The notes: generated by a model from the sequence alone, not told the origin. Shown: positions 1 through 7,210, counted from the stretch's first letter. The stretch: DNA of 48,978 bases from an uncultured Bacillota bacterium (GCA_949290865.1 CASETM010000008.1:1-48978), one strand, 5' to 3'. A program made the numbers and translations.

Positions 1-161
1 CCTTTTTTGTATAGAAAAAATGGTTAAGTTTATAGATTAATTTCAGGGGAAATTAAACAAAATATATAAAAAACCAAGGTAGAATGGGGTTTTATGGTTA
101 AAAATTATAAAAAATAATTAACTGTTTTTGACACTACCATGATAGTTAAGGGGAGAGTATT

Positions 162-1727
162 ATGGATAAAAAAGAGTTTTCGTTAACGGATTATTTTAAA
201 TCAAAGCCTCATTTTAATAATATACTGCTTATGGAAGGGCTGCTGGTTGGTGCTTTTGCTGGGCTGATAGCCTGTCTGTATCGTTATTTGCTGGCACATG
301 GCGAAGAAATCTGTTTTAAGATTGCTGCTTTTGTGCAAAATAATCATATATACATCATTGCCTTGTTTGTTTTATTAATGTGTCTGGGCTTTGTCATTGC
401 TTTGTTTTTAAGGTATGAACCATTTATCTCAGGAAGCGGGATTCCGCAGGTTGAAGCAGAAATGATTGATAAAATTGATGAAAAATGGTGGCGTGTAATT
501 ATAGCGAAGATGGCTGCGGGCACACTGGCTATTGTTGGTGGTTTGTCACTGGGAAGAGAAGGACCGAGCATTCAGCTGGGAGCGATGGTCGGAAAAGGCA
601 TAGCTCAGCTGTTCCACCGTATAAAAATTGAAGAAAAGTTTTTGCTGACCTGTGGGGCAGCAGCAGGATTATCAGCGGCTTTTAATGCTCCATTAGCTGG
701 GGTGCTTTTTGCTTTGGAAGAAATTCATAAGAATTTTTCACCTTTAGCACTTGCTTCGGTAATGGTGGCTTCTCTGACAGGAGATTTTATCAGTAAAAAT
801 CTCTTTGACATGACGCCATCACTTTATTTTCCTTTGGTAGAGAGTCTGCCATTGCAGCAGTATGGTTATCTGATCATTTTGGGAGTTGTGACTGGCTTGC
901 TGGCAGTTGTCTATAATAAGATGACGATGCTGTTTTTAAAAGGATTTGACAGGATCCGATGTCTGAAAAAAGAATATAAGATTTTTATTCCATTATTTGT
1001 ATCAGGACTGGTCATGATTATTTATCCACAGATTTTGTGTGGTGGACATCATATTGTTGATATGATTCATGATGGTCATCTTGTCATTTCGACGGTTTTA
1101 TTATTGCTGGTATGCAAGTTTGCCTTTTCGGTCTTATCGTTTGCTTCAGGGGCACCAGGAGGAATCTTTTTTCCGTTGCTGGTACTTGGAAGTCTGATTG
1201 GCAGTGGCTATGCTCTGATCGTCACTGGATACTGCGGTGTCGATGCCATTTATTTCAATAATTACATCGTTGTAGCGATGGCAGGCCTGTTTGCGGGAAT
1301 TGTCAGAGCACCTATTACAGGAATTGTTTTGATTGCAGAAATGTGTGGCAGTCTGTCACAGTTTCTGGCAATTTCTGTCTGTGCGTTCGTTGGTTATGTT
1401 GTTGCCAATTTGTTGAGATGTGAACCAATTTATCATAGTTTGCTGCAAAGAATGGTTAAAGATGAAAACGATGATGTTTTAGAGAGTAAGATTATTCTTC
1501 ATTATTCGCTAGAGTTAGGATCATGTTGCCTTGATCTGCCTATCAAGGATATTGGTTTGCCCAAAGAATGTCTGATTATTAATATTACTAGAGGGATAGA
1601 TGACATTGTTCCTCGTGGTGATACGGTTCTTCATCTGGGGGATCATCTGACAATTTTGGCCGATAAGGAAAATATTGAAGTAACGAAAGATATTCTTCAT
1701 AAGTTTTTTTCGATAGAATATGAATAA
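162..1727 (+). CDS. CLC-family chloride channel or H+/Cl- antiporter with C-terminal RCK/TrkA-C domain
   Basis: A 521-residue membrane protein. The CLC selectivity-filter motifs appear in the right order: GSGIPQ near residue 90, GREGPSIQLG near 130, an AFNAPLAG segment near 170 and a GAPGGIFFP segment near 330. The last ~75 residues resemble a TrkA-C/RCK_C regulatory domain, as in many Firmicute CLC proteins. It probably exchanges chloride for protons across the membrane, for example in acid resistance. I did not resolve the gating glutamate well enough to separate channel from antiporter. The start is supported by an AGGGGAG ribosome binding site just upstream. No fluoride riboswitch is visible in the leader, so a fluoride-specific CLC-F role is not supported. 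Confidence 0.93.
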   Translation: MDKKEFSLTDYFKSKPHFNNILLMEGLLVGAFAGLIACLYRYLLAHGEEICFKIAAFVQNNHIYIIALFVLLMCLGFVIALFLRYEPFISGSGIPQVEAEMIDKIDEKWWRVIIAKMAAGTLAIVGGLSLGREGPSIQLGAMVGKGIAQLFHRIKIEEKFLLTCGAAAGLSAAFNAPLAGVLFALEEIHKNFSPLALASVMVASLTGDFISKNLFDMTPSLYFPLVESLPLQQYGYLIILGVVTGLLAVVYNKMTMLFLKGFDRIRCLKKEYKIFIPLFVSGLVMIIYPQILCGGHHIVDMIHDGHLVISTVLLLLVCKFAFSVLSFASGAPGGIFFPLLVLGSLIGSGYALIVTGYCGVDAIYFNNYIVVAMAGLFAGIVRAPITGIVLIAEMCGSLSQFLAISVCAFVGYVVANLLRCEPIYHSLLQRMVKDENDDVLESKIILHYSLELGSCCLDLPIKDIGLPKECLIINITRGIDDIVPRGDTVLHLGDHLTILADKENIEVTKDILHKFFSIEYE

Positions 1728-1747
1728 AAAGATTTTTCATATTAAAG

Positions 1748-1775
1748 TTGAAAAATATGAAAATAGATGTATAAT
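1748..1775 (+). promoter_or_regulatory. Sigma-A promoter of the symporter gene
   Basis: TTGAAA (1748-1753), a 16-nt spacer and a perfect TATAAT (1770-1775). The upstream in-frame ATG at 1767 falls inside this -10 box, so it would not be in the transcript. Confidence 0.7.
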
Positions 1776-1814
1776 GTTGATAATTTGGGGATTTTTTGTT
1801 GGGAGGTTTTTAAT

Positions 1815-3158
1815 TTGAAAAAGAAGAATGATGGAAAAAAACTGGCCAAGAAAATGATTATTGCTTTGATATGCGGAATTGTTGTGGGGTTGGGATGTAT
1901 TTTTCTAAGAGAGAATCTTATTGAAAGTGGTCAAAGTGATACCTGGACATTTATCAACAACATCTTTTTTCAGGATATTACTGCTGAAGGAGCTAATCAG
2001 GCTATTGGCATCTTTTATATCGTTGGACAGCTGTTTATCAATGCTTTGCAGCTGATCATTGTACCGATGGTTTTTGTTTCGATCTGTTTAGCAATAACGG
2101 TAATCACGGATACAAAAAAACTGGGGAGAATTTCATCACGAACAATAGCGACGTTTTTTAAAACAACGGTAGTGGCATTGATTTTTGCTGGATTGATTGG
2201 AACTTTTGTTTATCAGATGGGAGCTTTTCAGTCAGTGAATGCAACAGATATCGCCATTCAGGAAGGGGCAACAGGAAGTAATCCACTGACGATCGTATTG
2301 TCGATTATACCTAATAATTTTGTCTCTGCATTTACAAACAATGGAGGGGTTCTGGCAATTGTTTTCTTGGCTGTAGCTGTGGGACTGGCCATGAATACGT
2401 TGAAAAATAAAGCATCGACAGTACAGAAACTGCTAGTTGAAATCAGTGAAATTATTTCTGTCTGCCTGTCTTTTGTTATTAATAAATTTGCACCATATGC
2501 TATCTTCTGTCTGTTAACCAGAACTTTTGCAGCTTATGGAATCAATTATCTGTTACCGGCACTGGCTTATGTGGTGACGGTGCTGTTTGCCTTGCTGCTG
2601 TATCTGGTCATGGCATATCCGCTTTATCTGATGACGATGGCCAAGCTTGATCCAAGACCATTTATGAGAAAAATCGTTAAAGTTGTTTTATTTGGATTTT
2701 CAACTTCTTCCAGTGCGGCAACCCTGCCTTTGAATAAAGAAACAACGGTCAAGGAAATGGGTGTCAGTGAACAGATTGCTTCGTTTGTTCTGCCACTGGG
2801 AATGACGATCAATATGGATGGAACAGCCATCATGCAGGTTATTGCAGCGATTTTCATTGCTGCCAGCTCAGGATATGATGTGAATTTTGTTTCGATGACG
2901 ATCATTGCAGTTCTAGCATTGATTGCATCGATAGGAACACCAGCTGCACCAGGAGCAGGAGCAATCATTCTCTTTACGATCTTAACAGGAATGGGCTATA
3001 CCAATGATGCGGCCTTGCTGGCTTATTCTTTGATTCTATCAATCAACAGACCAATTGAAATGCTGGTGACTTCTTTAAATGTTACCGGAGATTCGGTAAC
3101 TTCTATTGTTGTTGCCAAGAAAGAAAAAATGTTTGATGAAAAAATATATAAAGCATAA
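1815..3158 (+). CDS. Dicarboxylate/amino acid:cation symporter (DAACS family)
   Basis: About 447 residues with the DAACS/GltPh architecture: many membrane segments, a serine-rich FSTSSSAATLPL hairpin motif, NMDGTAIMQ in TM7 and a second hairpin near AAPGAGAI. It imports an anionic substrate (glutamate, aspartate, C4-dicarboxylate or cystine) with Na+ or H+. The substrate cannot be read from sequence. The start is taken as TTG at 1815, 8 nt after a GGGAGG ribosome binding site. The longer ATG frame at 1767 overlaps the -10 box and lacks a binding site. The gene is monocistronic and ends at a hairpin shared with the convergent PHP gene. Confidence 0.9.
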   Translation: MKKKNDGKKLAKKMIIALICGIVVGLGCIFLRENLIESGQSDTWTFINNIFFQDITAEGANQAIGIFYIVGQLFINALQLIIVPMVFVSICLAITVITDTKKLGRISSRTIATFFKTTVVALIFAGLIGTFVYQMGAFQSVNATDIAIQEGATGSNPLTIVLSIIPNNFVSAFTNNGGVLAIVFLAVAVGLAMNTLKNKASTVQKLLVEISEIISVCLSFVINKFAPYAIFCLLTRTFAAYGINYLLPALAYVVTVLFALLLYLVMAYPLYLMTMAKLDPRPFMRKIVKVVLFGFSTSSSAATLPLNKETTVKEMGVSEQIASFVLPLGMTINMDGTAIMQVIAAIFIAASSGYDVNFVSMTIIAVLALIASIGTPAAPGAGAIILFTILTGMGYTNDAALLAYSLILSINRPIEMLVTSLNVTGDSVTSIVVAKKEKMFDEKIYKA

Positions 3159-3183
3159 AAGACGCTCATTTGAGCGTCTTTAC
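3158..3183. terminator. Bidirectional intrinsic terminator
   Basis: An 8-bp stem AGACGCTC-ATTT-GAGCGTCT (3160-3179) with A-rich sequence on the left and T-rich sequence on the right. It lies between convergent genes, and the stop codon of the minus-strand PHP gene is within the stem. Confidence 0.8.
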
Positions 3184-3927
3184 TGTTTCTACGATTTCAA
3201 GATTCAACTGCTGCAGATAATCTTTGGCTTGCTGATAAGCTTGATGAGCGAGCAGACTTTCAGGAGTATGAGCATCAAAACCAATAATCACTTTATTGCC
3301 GTTTTCACTGGCAATTTCCCAGAATTTTTGAGCAGGGTAATGCCTTCCGGAAACAAAACCAAGAAGATTGAATTCTAGAGGAACATCGTGCTTTTTGGCA
3401 TACTGACAGAGTTTGGTCATTTCTTGTCTGTAAAACTGGGGATCTTCATCATAATATACCAGATCAGGATGTGCGATATAACTGTACAGACCCGTATCGA
3501 TAGCTTTCAAACACTGTTCGATATAGCTTTGAAAGAGTTTTCTGGTTACCGGTGTTCCAAAGTAAATATGTGTTTCATCGCTTTGATAATAATGATTCCC
3601 TAAAATGATATAATCAATATTTTTTTCTTTGATCGTTTTTTTAAGCCAGGGAATATACTTTTCAAAGTATTCGCACTCCAGACCGATAAGAATATCAATC
3701 TGATTTTTGTATTTGTTTTTGAGGGTAGAAATGCTTTCAATATATTCGTCGAGCTGATTTTCATTCATGCGCATCGTTGGCTGAAAATGAGAATGGTAAT
3801 GCCAGGGAGTATGATCAGAAAAGCCCAGTTGTTTTATTCCTGCGCGAATGGCACATTGAACATATTCTTCATCGCTGCCATAGGCATGGTGACAGCGGTA
3901 TGTGTGAGTATGAAAATTTGATATCAT
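3166..3927 (-). CDS. PHP-domain phosphatase, histidinol-phosphatase (HisK/HisJ) type
   Basis: A 253-residue PHP-domain metalloenzyme. It begins with an NFHTHTYRCHH metal-binding motif and continues with GFSDHTPWH near residue 36, an E-C-E cluster near 105, HPD near 157 and GFDAH near 219. These are the metal ligands of the trinuclear PHP site. The closest family is histidinol-phosphate phosphatase, the penultimate step of histidine synthesis. No other his gene is nearby, so a different phosphoester substrate is possible. An AAGGAGG ribosome binding site precedes the ATG, and a TATAAT box lies at 3948-3953 on the same strand. Confidence 0.85.
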   Translation of the reverse strand: MISNFHTHTYRCHHAYGSDEEYVQCAIRAGIKQLGFSDHTPWHYHSHFQPTMRMNENQLDEYIESISTLKNKYKNQIDILIGLECEYFEKYIPWLKKTIKEKNIDYIILGNHYYQSDETHIYFGTPVTRKLFQSYIEQCLKAIDTGLYSYIAHPDLVYYDEDPQFYRQEMTKLCQYAKKHDVPLEFNLLGFVSGRHYPAQKFWEIASENGNKVIIGFDAHTPESLLAHQAYQQAKDYLQQLNLEIVETVKTLK

Positions 3928-3961
3928 GAAATTCCTCCTTCGCAGTGATTATACTGCATAG

Positions 3962-4010
3962 AAAAAAGTTTATCCAGTAAGAATAGAATTCTTAAGATAA
4001 ACTTTAAAAA
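3962..4010 (-). terminator. Terminator of the ferritin gene
   Basis: On the minus strand, AAAGTTTATC (4005-3996) pairs with GATAAACTTT (3974-3965). A second inner stem TAAGAAT/ATTCTTA lies within, and a T tract follows at 3967-3962. Confidence 0.75.
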
Positions 4011-4013
4011 CCT

Positions 4014-4532
4014 TTATTCACTGGCTAAAATTGAAGCCGTCGTATATGTTCTGGTTGCCAGTTCGCTGTTTAATTGATATAAAGCTTTAGGATCATGACC
4101 AAATAATGAGAATTTTGTCAGCAGGTCATTAGCATTCTTTTCTTCTTCGCCCTGTTCTTCAACATACCAGTCTAAAAATTTCATTGTACGATAGTCGTGC
4201 AGCTGATGAGCTTCATGATAAATATGATGAATCAGTTCAGTAACATACTGTTCATGTTCAAGAGCATATTTCAGTGGGTCATCCAGATTTTTCAGTTCTT
4301 TATCAGGTTTGGCAATGGCTGATAAAGTGACAACATAATCATTATCCTGTAGATAGTTTAAAATACCAATCGCATGATCCATTTCTTCTTTGGCCTGGAT
4401 CCTGTACCAGTTAGCAAAGCCATCTAAACCTTTTGCAGTATAGAAATTCGCAAAATCCAGGTACAGATAAGCAGAATACATTTCTTTATTAATTTGATCA
4501 TTCAGTAAATTTGCGACATTATTATTCAACAT
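4014..4532 (-). CDS. ftnA: Non-heme ferritin, iron-storage protein
   Basis: 172 residues, the usual length for bacterial ferritin. The four-helix pattern carries ferroxidase-type acidic residues: a glutamate in the NKEMYSAYLYL helix, QAKEEMDHA in helix B and EQGEEEKNA in helix C. It oxidises Fe2+ and stores iron in a 24-mer shell in the cytoplasm. The start is the ATG at 4532. An upstream in-frame ATG at 4547 is rejected because its first codons are themselves the GGAGGTG ribosome binding site. A TTGTCA-N16-TATAAT promoter precedes it, overlapped by an inverted repeat. It pairs logically with the nearby feo iron-uptake island. Confidence 0.94.
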   Translation of the reverse strand: MLNNNVANLLNDQINKEMYSAYLYLDFANFYTAKGLDGFANWYRIQAKEEMDHAIGILNYLQDNDYVVTLSAIAKPDKELKNLDDPLKYALEHEQYVTELIHHIYHEAHQLHDYRTMKFLDWYVEEQGEEEKNANDLLTKFSLFGHDPKALYQLNSELATRTYTTASILASE

Positions 4533-4557
4533 TTTTCGCACCTCCATCTTTCTTTTT

Positions 4558-4592
4558 ATTATATGCTTTTTTTTACAAATGACAAAGCATAT
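4558..4592 (-). promoter_or_regulatory. Ferritin promoter with overlapping inverted repeat
   Basis: On the minus strand, TTGTCA (4585-4580), a 16-nt spacer and TATAAT (4563-4558). An inverted repeat ATATGCTTT (4561-4569) / AAAGCATAT (4584-4592) covers both boxes. Its 14-nt spacing does not match a Fur/PerR 7-1-7 box, so the regulator is unknown. Confidence 0.6.
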
Positions 4593-4652
4593 GAACTTTT
4601 TTTATAAATATTATTTTGTTAGAATAAAAATAACGAAGCAGGAGAGATGATC

Positions 4653-5894
4653 ATGAAAAAAGTAAAATTTACATTAAAAAGTCAGGAATTAAAAGAAAAG
4701 AAAGTCTTTCGCGATGCAATCCACAATTATATCCATGTTGATCATGATGTTGTTTTAAAACTGATCAATTCAGCAGCGATGCAACGACTGAAAAGGATCA
4801 AACAGCTTGGCGGGATTCATCAGGTTTTTCAAAGTGCAGAACACTCACGTTTTACACATTCTTTAGGTGTCTATGCCGTAGTAAGAAGAATGCTGGAAGA
4901 AAGCGTTATTGGTGATTATTTAAATGATTACGAAAAGCTGACCGTGATGATTGCCGGTTTGCTTCATGATTTGGGTCACGGTCCATTTTCCCATTGCTTT
5001 GAAAATATTTTCCAGCAGAAACATGAAGCATATACAGTCAGAATTATTAAAGAAGATCAGGAAATTCATCATATTCTCGAAGACTGTGTCAAAGGTTTAA
5101 GTCATGACGTTGCCAGTGTTATTGATAAGACGCATCCTAATCATATCCTGATTCAGATGATCTCCAGTCAGCTCGATGCCGACAGAATGGATTATCTCCT
5201 TCGCGACAGCTATTTTACTGGAACAACATACGGCCAGTTTGATCTATCAAGGATCCTGCGGGTCATGCAGGTCAGACAGGGAAAGATCGTTTATAAATAT
5301 TCGGGAGTTCAGGCCATCGAAAATTATATACTGGCTCGTTATCATATGTACTGGCAGGTTTACTATCACCCAACAACACGCTGTTATGAGCAGATTCTTA
5401 TCAGTATTTTTAGAAGAATCAGTGATTTGTATAAACAGAAAAAGATTAACTGTGATTTGGAATATCTTTTGCCTTTTATTAATCATGATGTGAGTATTCA
5501 GGATTATCTGAATTTAGATGAATATATCTGTTTTTATTATTTTAGAAAACTCAGTCAGCATCCCGATACGATTTTAAGTGATCTCTGCCAGCGACTGTTA
5601 AATAGAAAACTTTTTGTTTATGAAGATTATAAATCGGCAAAGCAGAAATCATTGATCGAAACCCAATGTTTAAAAGCAGGGTACGATCCTCGTTACTATG
5701 TGTTTGGAGATGATCAGATGCAGATACCTTATCTGCATTATGGCAATAAAGATGATATTAGAGAAATAGAAATTATCAAGGGTCATCAGCTTACTTCTCT
5801 GCCGGATGTTTCAGAAATCGTAGGAGCGATTATCAAGGCTAAAGAAAATAAGACCGATTCGAAAATTTATTATCCAGAAACTATTGACAAATAA
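4653..5894 (+). CDS. HD-domain phosphohydrolase, dGTPase-like (YwfO family)
   Basis: About 413 residues. The HD metal site is clear: HSRFTHSLGVY near residue 65, GLLHDLGHGPFSH near 109 and a downstream QLDADRMDYLLRD segment near 173. The family includes dNTP triphosphohydrolases such as B. subtilis YwfO, which hydrolyse dNTPs to nucleosides and triphosphate. The start at 4653 is preferred over the ATG at 4647 because AGGAG at 4640-4644 would sit only 2 nt before 4647 but 8 nt before 4653. An extended -10 (TGTTAGAAT, 4617-4625) lies upstream. Its 3' end overlaps the -35 box of the following small gene. Confidence 0.88.
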   Translation: MKKVKFTLKSQELKEKKVFRDAIHNYIHVDHDVVLKLINSAAMQRLKRIKQLGGIHQVFQSAEHSRFTHSLGVYAVVRRMLEESVIGDYLNDYEKLTVMIAGLLHDLGHGPFSHCFENIFQQKHEAYTVRIIKEDQEIHHILEDCVKGLSHDVASVIDKTHPNHILIQMISSQLDADRMDYLLRDSYFTGTTYGQFDLSRILRVMQVRQGKIVYKYSGVQAIENYILARYHMYWQVYYHPTTRCYEQILISIFRRISDLYKQKKINCDLEYLLPFINHDVSIQDYLNLDEYICFYYFRKLSQHPDTILSDLCQRLLNRKLFVYEDYKSAKQKSLIETQCLKAGYDPRYYVFGDDQMQIPYLHYGNKDDIREIEIIKGHQLTSLPDVSEIVGAIIKAKENKTDSKIYYPETIDK

Positions 5895-5912
5895 GTTAGC
5901 TAATGCTAACAT
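5884..5912 (+). promoter_or_regulatory. Promoter of the 26-residue peptide gene
   Basis: TTGACA (5884-5889), a 17-nt spacer and TAACAT (5907-5912) with an extended TGC. The -35 box lies within the last codons of the HD-domain gene. Confidence 0.7.
5895..5910. promoter_or_regulatory. DtxR-type operator, site 1
   Basis: GTTAGCTAATGCTAAC is a perfect 6-4-6 palindrome. It lies between the -35 and -10 boxes of the peptide promoter and overlaps the -10, so a bound repressor would block RNA polymerase. It shares the GTTAG-N6-CTAAC pattern with the sites upstream of feoA. Confidence 0.7.
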
Positions 5913-5921
5913 ATAACCATA

Positions 5922-5937
5922 GTTAGCAAAGTATAAC
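5922..5937. promoter_or_regulatory. DtxR-type operator, site 2 (imperfect)
   Basis: GTTAGCAAAGTATAAC has the same 16-nt span with one weak half-site. It lies 27 bp downstream of site 1, near the likely transcription start. Confidence 0.45.
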
Positions 5938-5957
5938 TAAAGAGGCAGGTGAAGACT

Positions 5958-6038
5958 ATGAACAGAAAACTAAAAAGCAGTCTCATAGCCTTGGTGTTAG
6001 ATATCATGGTTGTAATCGGAGCTATCTTTTTCATTTAA
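5958..6038 (+). CDS. 26-residue hydrophobic membrane peptide, iron-regulated (unrecognised)
   Basis: A very short reading frame with complete expression signals: an extended -10 promoter, two repressor-like operators, an AGGTGA ribosome binding site 5 nt before the ATG, a TAA stop and an intrinsic terminator 85 nt downstream. The peptide starts MNRKLKSS and continues as one hydrophobic stretch, LIALVLDIMVVIGAIFFI, with a single Asp in the middle. A single membrane span with a positive cytoplasmic N-terminus is likely. I do not recognise a family. Because the operators match those of the feo operon, it is probably induced with iron uptake. A role as a small partner or regulator of a transporter is only a guess. 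Confidence 0.6.
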   Translation: MNRKLKSSLIALVLDIMVVIGAIFFI

Positions 6039-6122
6039 TTTTCTTGTGGATAACGTTCATACAATAAATTTAGCCTTATTCCTTTTTCCTTTTTTCCATA
6101 AGATAATTAAAGAAACAAAGCA

Positions 6123-6147
6123 AGGTAAGGAAACTTACCTTTTTTTG
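6123..6147 (+). terminator. Terminator of the small peptide transcript
   Basis: AGGTAAG-GAAA-CTTACCT, a 7-bp stem with a GAAA loop, followed by a run of T. Confidence 0.85.
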
Positions 6148-6189
6148 TAAAATAAAAGAACTTATTTATTCATAAGTTCTTTTATTTTA
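6148..6189 (-). terminator. Long hairpin ending the DtxR-type gene
   Basis: A perfect 18-bp inverted repeat (6148-6165 with 6172-6189) and a 6-nt loop. It contains the stop codon and last codons of the repressor gene. T-rich sequence follows on the minus strand, so it probably terminates that transcript. Confidence 0.65.
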
Positions 6190-6524
6190 TTCATTGTTTC
6201 GTCAGAAATAACATGTTCGATCCGACAGGCATCTTGAGCAGCGGTTTCTTTGCTTACACCAATGCTTTCAAAAAATGCAGACAGAGAACTGTGACGATCA
6301 TAAATCATGTCGGCAGTCTGTTTTCCTTTTTCTGTTAATGTTATGTAGCCTTTACTGTCGACAACGACATATTCATCTTTTTTTAAAAGACTGATGGCAC
6401 GTGAGACACTTGGTTTTGAATAATTAAGATATCTGGCGATATCGATAGATCGAACATCTTTATTCTTATTTGATAAAACAAGAATTGTTTCTAAATACAT
6501 TTCTCCGGATTCCTGTAAGTTCAT
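6162..6524 (-). CDS. DtxR/MntR-family metal-dependent repressor, probable feo regulator
   Basis: 120 residues: an N-terminal winged helix (about 1-65) and a short dimerisation/metal domain, without the SH3 tail of DtxR. Candidate metal ligands match DtxR/IdeR rather than MntR: Met9, His78, Cys100, Glu103 and His104 (the ACRIEHVIS segment resembles ACRWEHVMS in DtxR). This favours Fe2+ sensing. The start is the ATG at 6524. A GTG at 6533 is part of the AGAGGTG ribosome binding site. It is transcribed away from feoA, and six matching operators lie around the neighbouring iron genes. It probably represses feoAAB and the 26-residue peptide when iron is plentiful. Confidence 0.88.
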   Translation of the reverse strand: MNLQESGEMYLETILVLSNKNKDVRSIDIARYLNYSKPSVSRAISLLKKDEYVVVDSKGYITLTEKGKQTADMIYDRHSSLSAFFESIGVSKETAAQDACRIEHVISDETMNKIKELMNK

Positions 6525-6545
6525 GATTTTCACCTCTTAAACGAC

Positions 6546-6574
6546 ATTTTATCATTTTTTATATTTTTAAGCAA
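6546..6574 (-). promoter_or_regulatory. Promoter of the DtxR-type gene
   Basis: On the minus strand, TTGCTT (6574-6569), a 17-nt spacer and TAAAAT (6551-6546). No operator copy is seen here, so strong autorepression is not indicated. Confidence 0.5.
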
Positions 6575-6593
6575 TTTTAATGCTGAAACAACC

Positions 6594-6622
6594 TTGACAT
6601 CGTTATAAAAAAGAAGTATATT
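6594..6622 (+). promoter_or_regulatory. Promoter of the feo operon
   Basis: TTGACA (6594-6599), a 17-nt spacer and TATATT (6617-6622), close to consensus. Three repressor-like sites follow directly. Confidence 0.8.
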
Positions 6623-6630
6623 TTAATTGA

Positions 6631-6646
6631 GTTAGATAAATCTAAC
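6631..6646. promoter_or_regulatory. DtxR-type operator, site 3
   Basis: GTTAGATAAATCTAAC is a perfect 7-2-7 palindrome. It starts 8 nt after the feo -10 box and covers the expected transcription start. Confidence 0.75.
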
Positions 6647-6664
6647 TATATTTTATGGATTATG

Positions 6665-6680
6665 GTTAGCATAAACTAAT
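6665..6680. promoter_or_regulatory. DtxR-type operator, site 4
   Basis: GTTAGCATAAACTAAT: RTTAG-N6-CTAAY with 5-bp half-sites, in the feoA leader. Confidence 0.6.
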
Positions 6681-6683
6681 ATG

Positions 6684-6699
6684 ATTAGCATTAACTAAT
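6684..6699. promoter_or_regulatory. DtxR-type operator, site 5
   Basis: ATTAGCATTAACTAAT: RTTAG-N6-CTAAY, 19 bp from site 4. It ends just before the feoA ribosome binding site. Confidence 0.6.
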
Positions 6700-6716
6700 T
6701 AACAGGAGGAAGTATG

Positions 6717-6926
6717 ATGCCTTTAACATTTGCTGGAATCGATGAAGTCAATACTATTAAAAAAGTTGGTGGAAAACCAGATACAAAACATCATCTGGAA
6801 AATCTGGGATTTGTGCCTGGGACAAGTGTTGTTGTTTTGCATAAGGTTAGTGGCAACATTATTGTCGGGATCAAAGATACGCGTATTGCTTTAAATGAAG
6901 AACTGGCAAAAAAAATTATGATATAG
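6717..6926 (+). CDS. feoA: FeoA domain protein, first copy
   Basis: A 69-residue SH3-like FeoA protein: a KKVGGKPDTKHHLENLGFVPGT core and a C-terminal strand ending in AKKIMI. FeoA proteins are small cytoplasmic partners of the FeoB ferrous-iron transporter. ATGs at 6714 and 6717 are both possible. 6717 gives the better 7-nt distance from AGGAGG (6704-6709). It is the first gene of a feoA-feoA-feoB operon and lies behind three repressor-like sites. Confidence 0.93.
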   Translation: MPLTFAGIDEVNTIKKVGGKPDTKHHLENLGFVPGTSVVVLHKVSGNIIVGIKDTRIALNEELAKKIMI

Positions 6927-6937
6927 GGGGGGATATT

Positions 6938-7156
6938 ATGACGCTAAAAGATGTAAAGATTGGCCAAACTGTAACAGTAGTTAAACTGACAGGGAAAGGC
7001 GCTGTCAAACGCCGGATCATGGATATGGGTATTACCAAAGGGGTCAGTATTTATGTCAGAAAAGTGGCACCATTAGGTGATCCAGTAGAAGTCACAGTAC
7101 GTGGCTATGAATTATCATTAAGAAAAGAAGATGCTGCGATGATCGAAGTTGCATAA
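6938..7156 (+). CDS. feoA: FeoA domain protein, second copy
   Basis: A 72-residue FeoA protein with the more canonical sequence: GQTVTVVKLTGKG, then RRIMDMGITKG and APLGDPVEVTVRGYELSLRK. This is the conserved FeoA pattern of strand, LGhxxG-type turn and PlGdPxxhxhrG motif. It begins 11 nt after the first feoA with an AGGGGGG binding site and is cotranscribed. Two separate, divergent FeoA proteins before one FeoB is common in Firmicutes. They may form a heteromeric complex with FeoB. Confidence 0.95.
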   Translation: MTLKDVKIGQTVTVVKLTGKGAVKRRIMDMGITKGVSIYVRKVAPLGDPVEVTVRGYELSLRKEDAAMIEVA

Positions 7157-7179
7157 GCAGCAATTTATTTTGGTTTTGA

Positions 7180-7195
7180 GTTAGCAAAAGGTAAC
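7180..7195. promoter_or_regulatory. DtxR-type operator, site 6 (before feoB)
   Basis: GTTAGCAAAAGGTAAC, a 16-nt element of the same pattern with a weak right half. It sits in the feoA-feoB gap, 5 nt before the AGGAGG of feoB. It may mark a secondary regulated start. Confidence 0.45.
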
Positions 7196-7210
7196 ATATA
7201 GGAGGATATT

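Noticed and set aside
1-161. Fluoride riboswitch before the CLC gene
   Set aside because: The conserved fluoride aptamer core is not present in this leader.
1767-1814. Longer ATG start for the DAACS symporter
   Set aside because: The ATG overlaps TATAAT at 1770-1775 and has no binding site; TTG 1815 has GGGAGG 8 nt upstream.
4617-4633. GTTAGAATAAAAATAAC as a seventh DtxR-type operator
   Set aside because: It spans 17 nt with a different half-site spacing and a poor right half, and lies at the HD-domain gene with no iron link.
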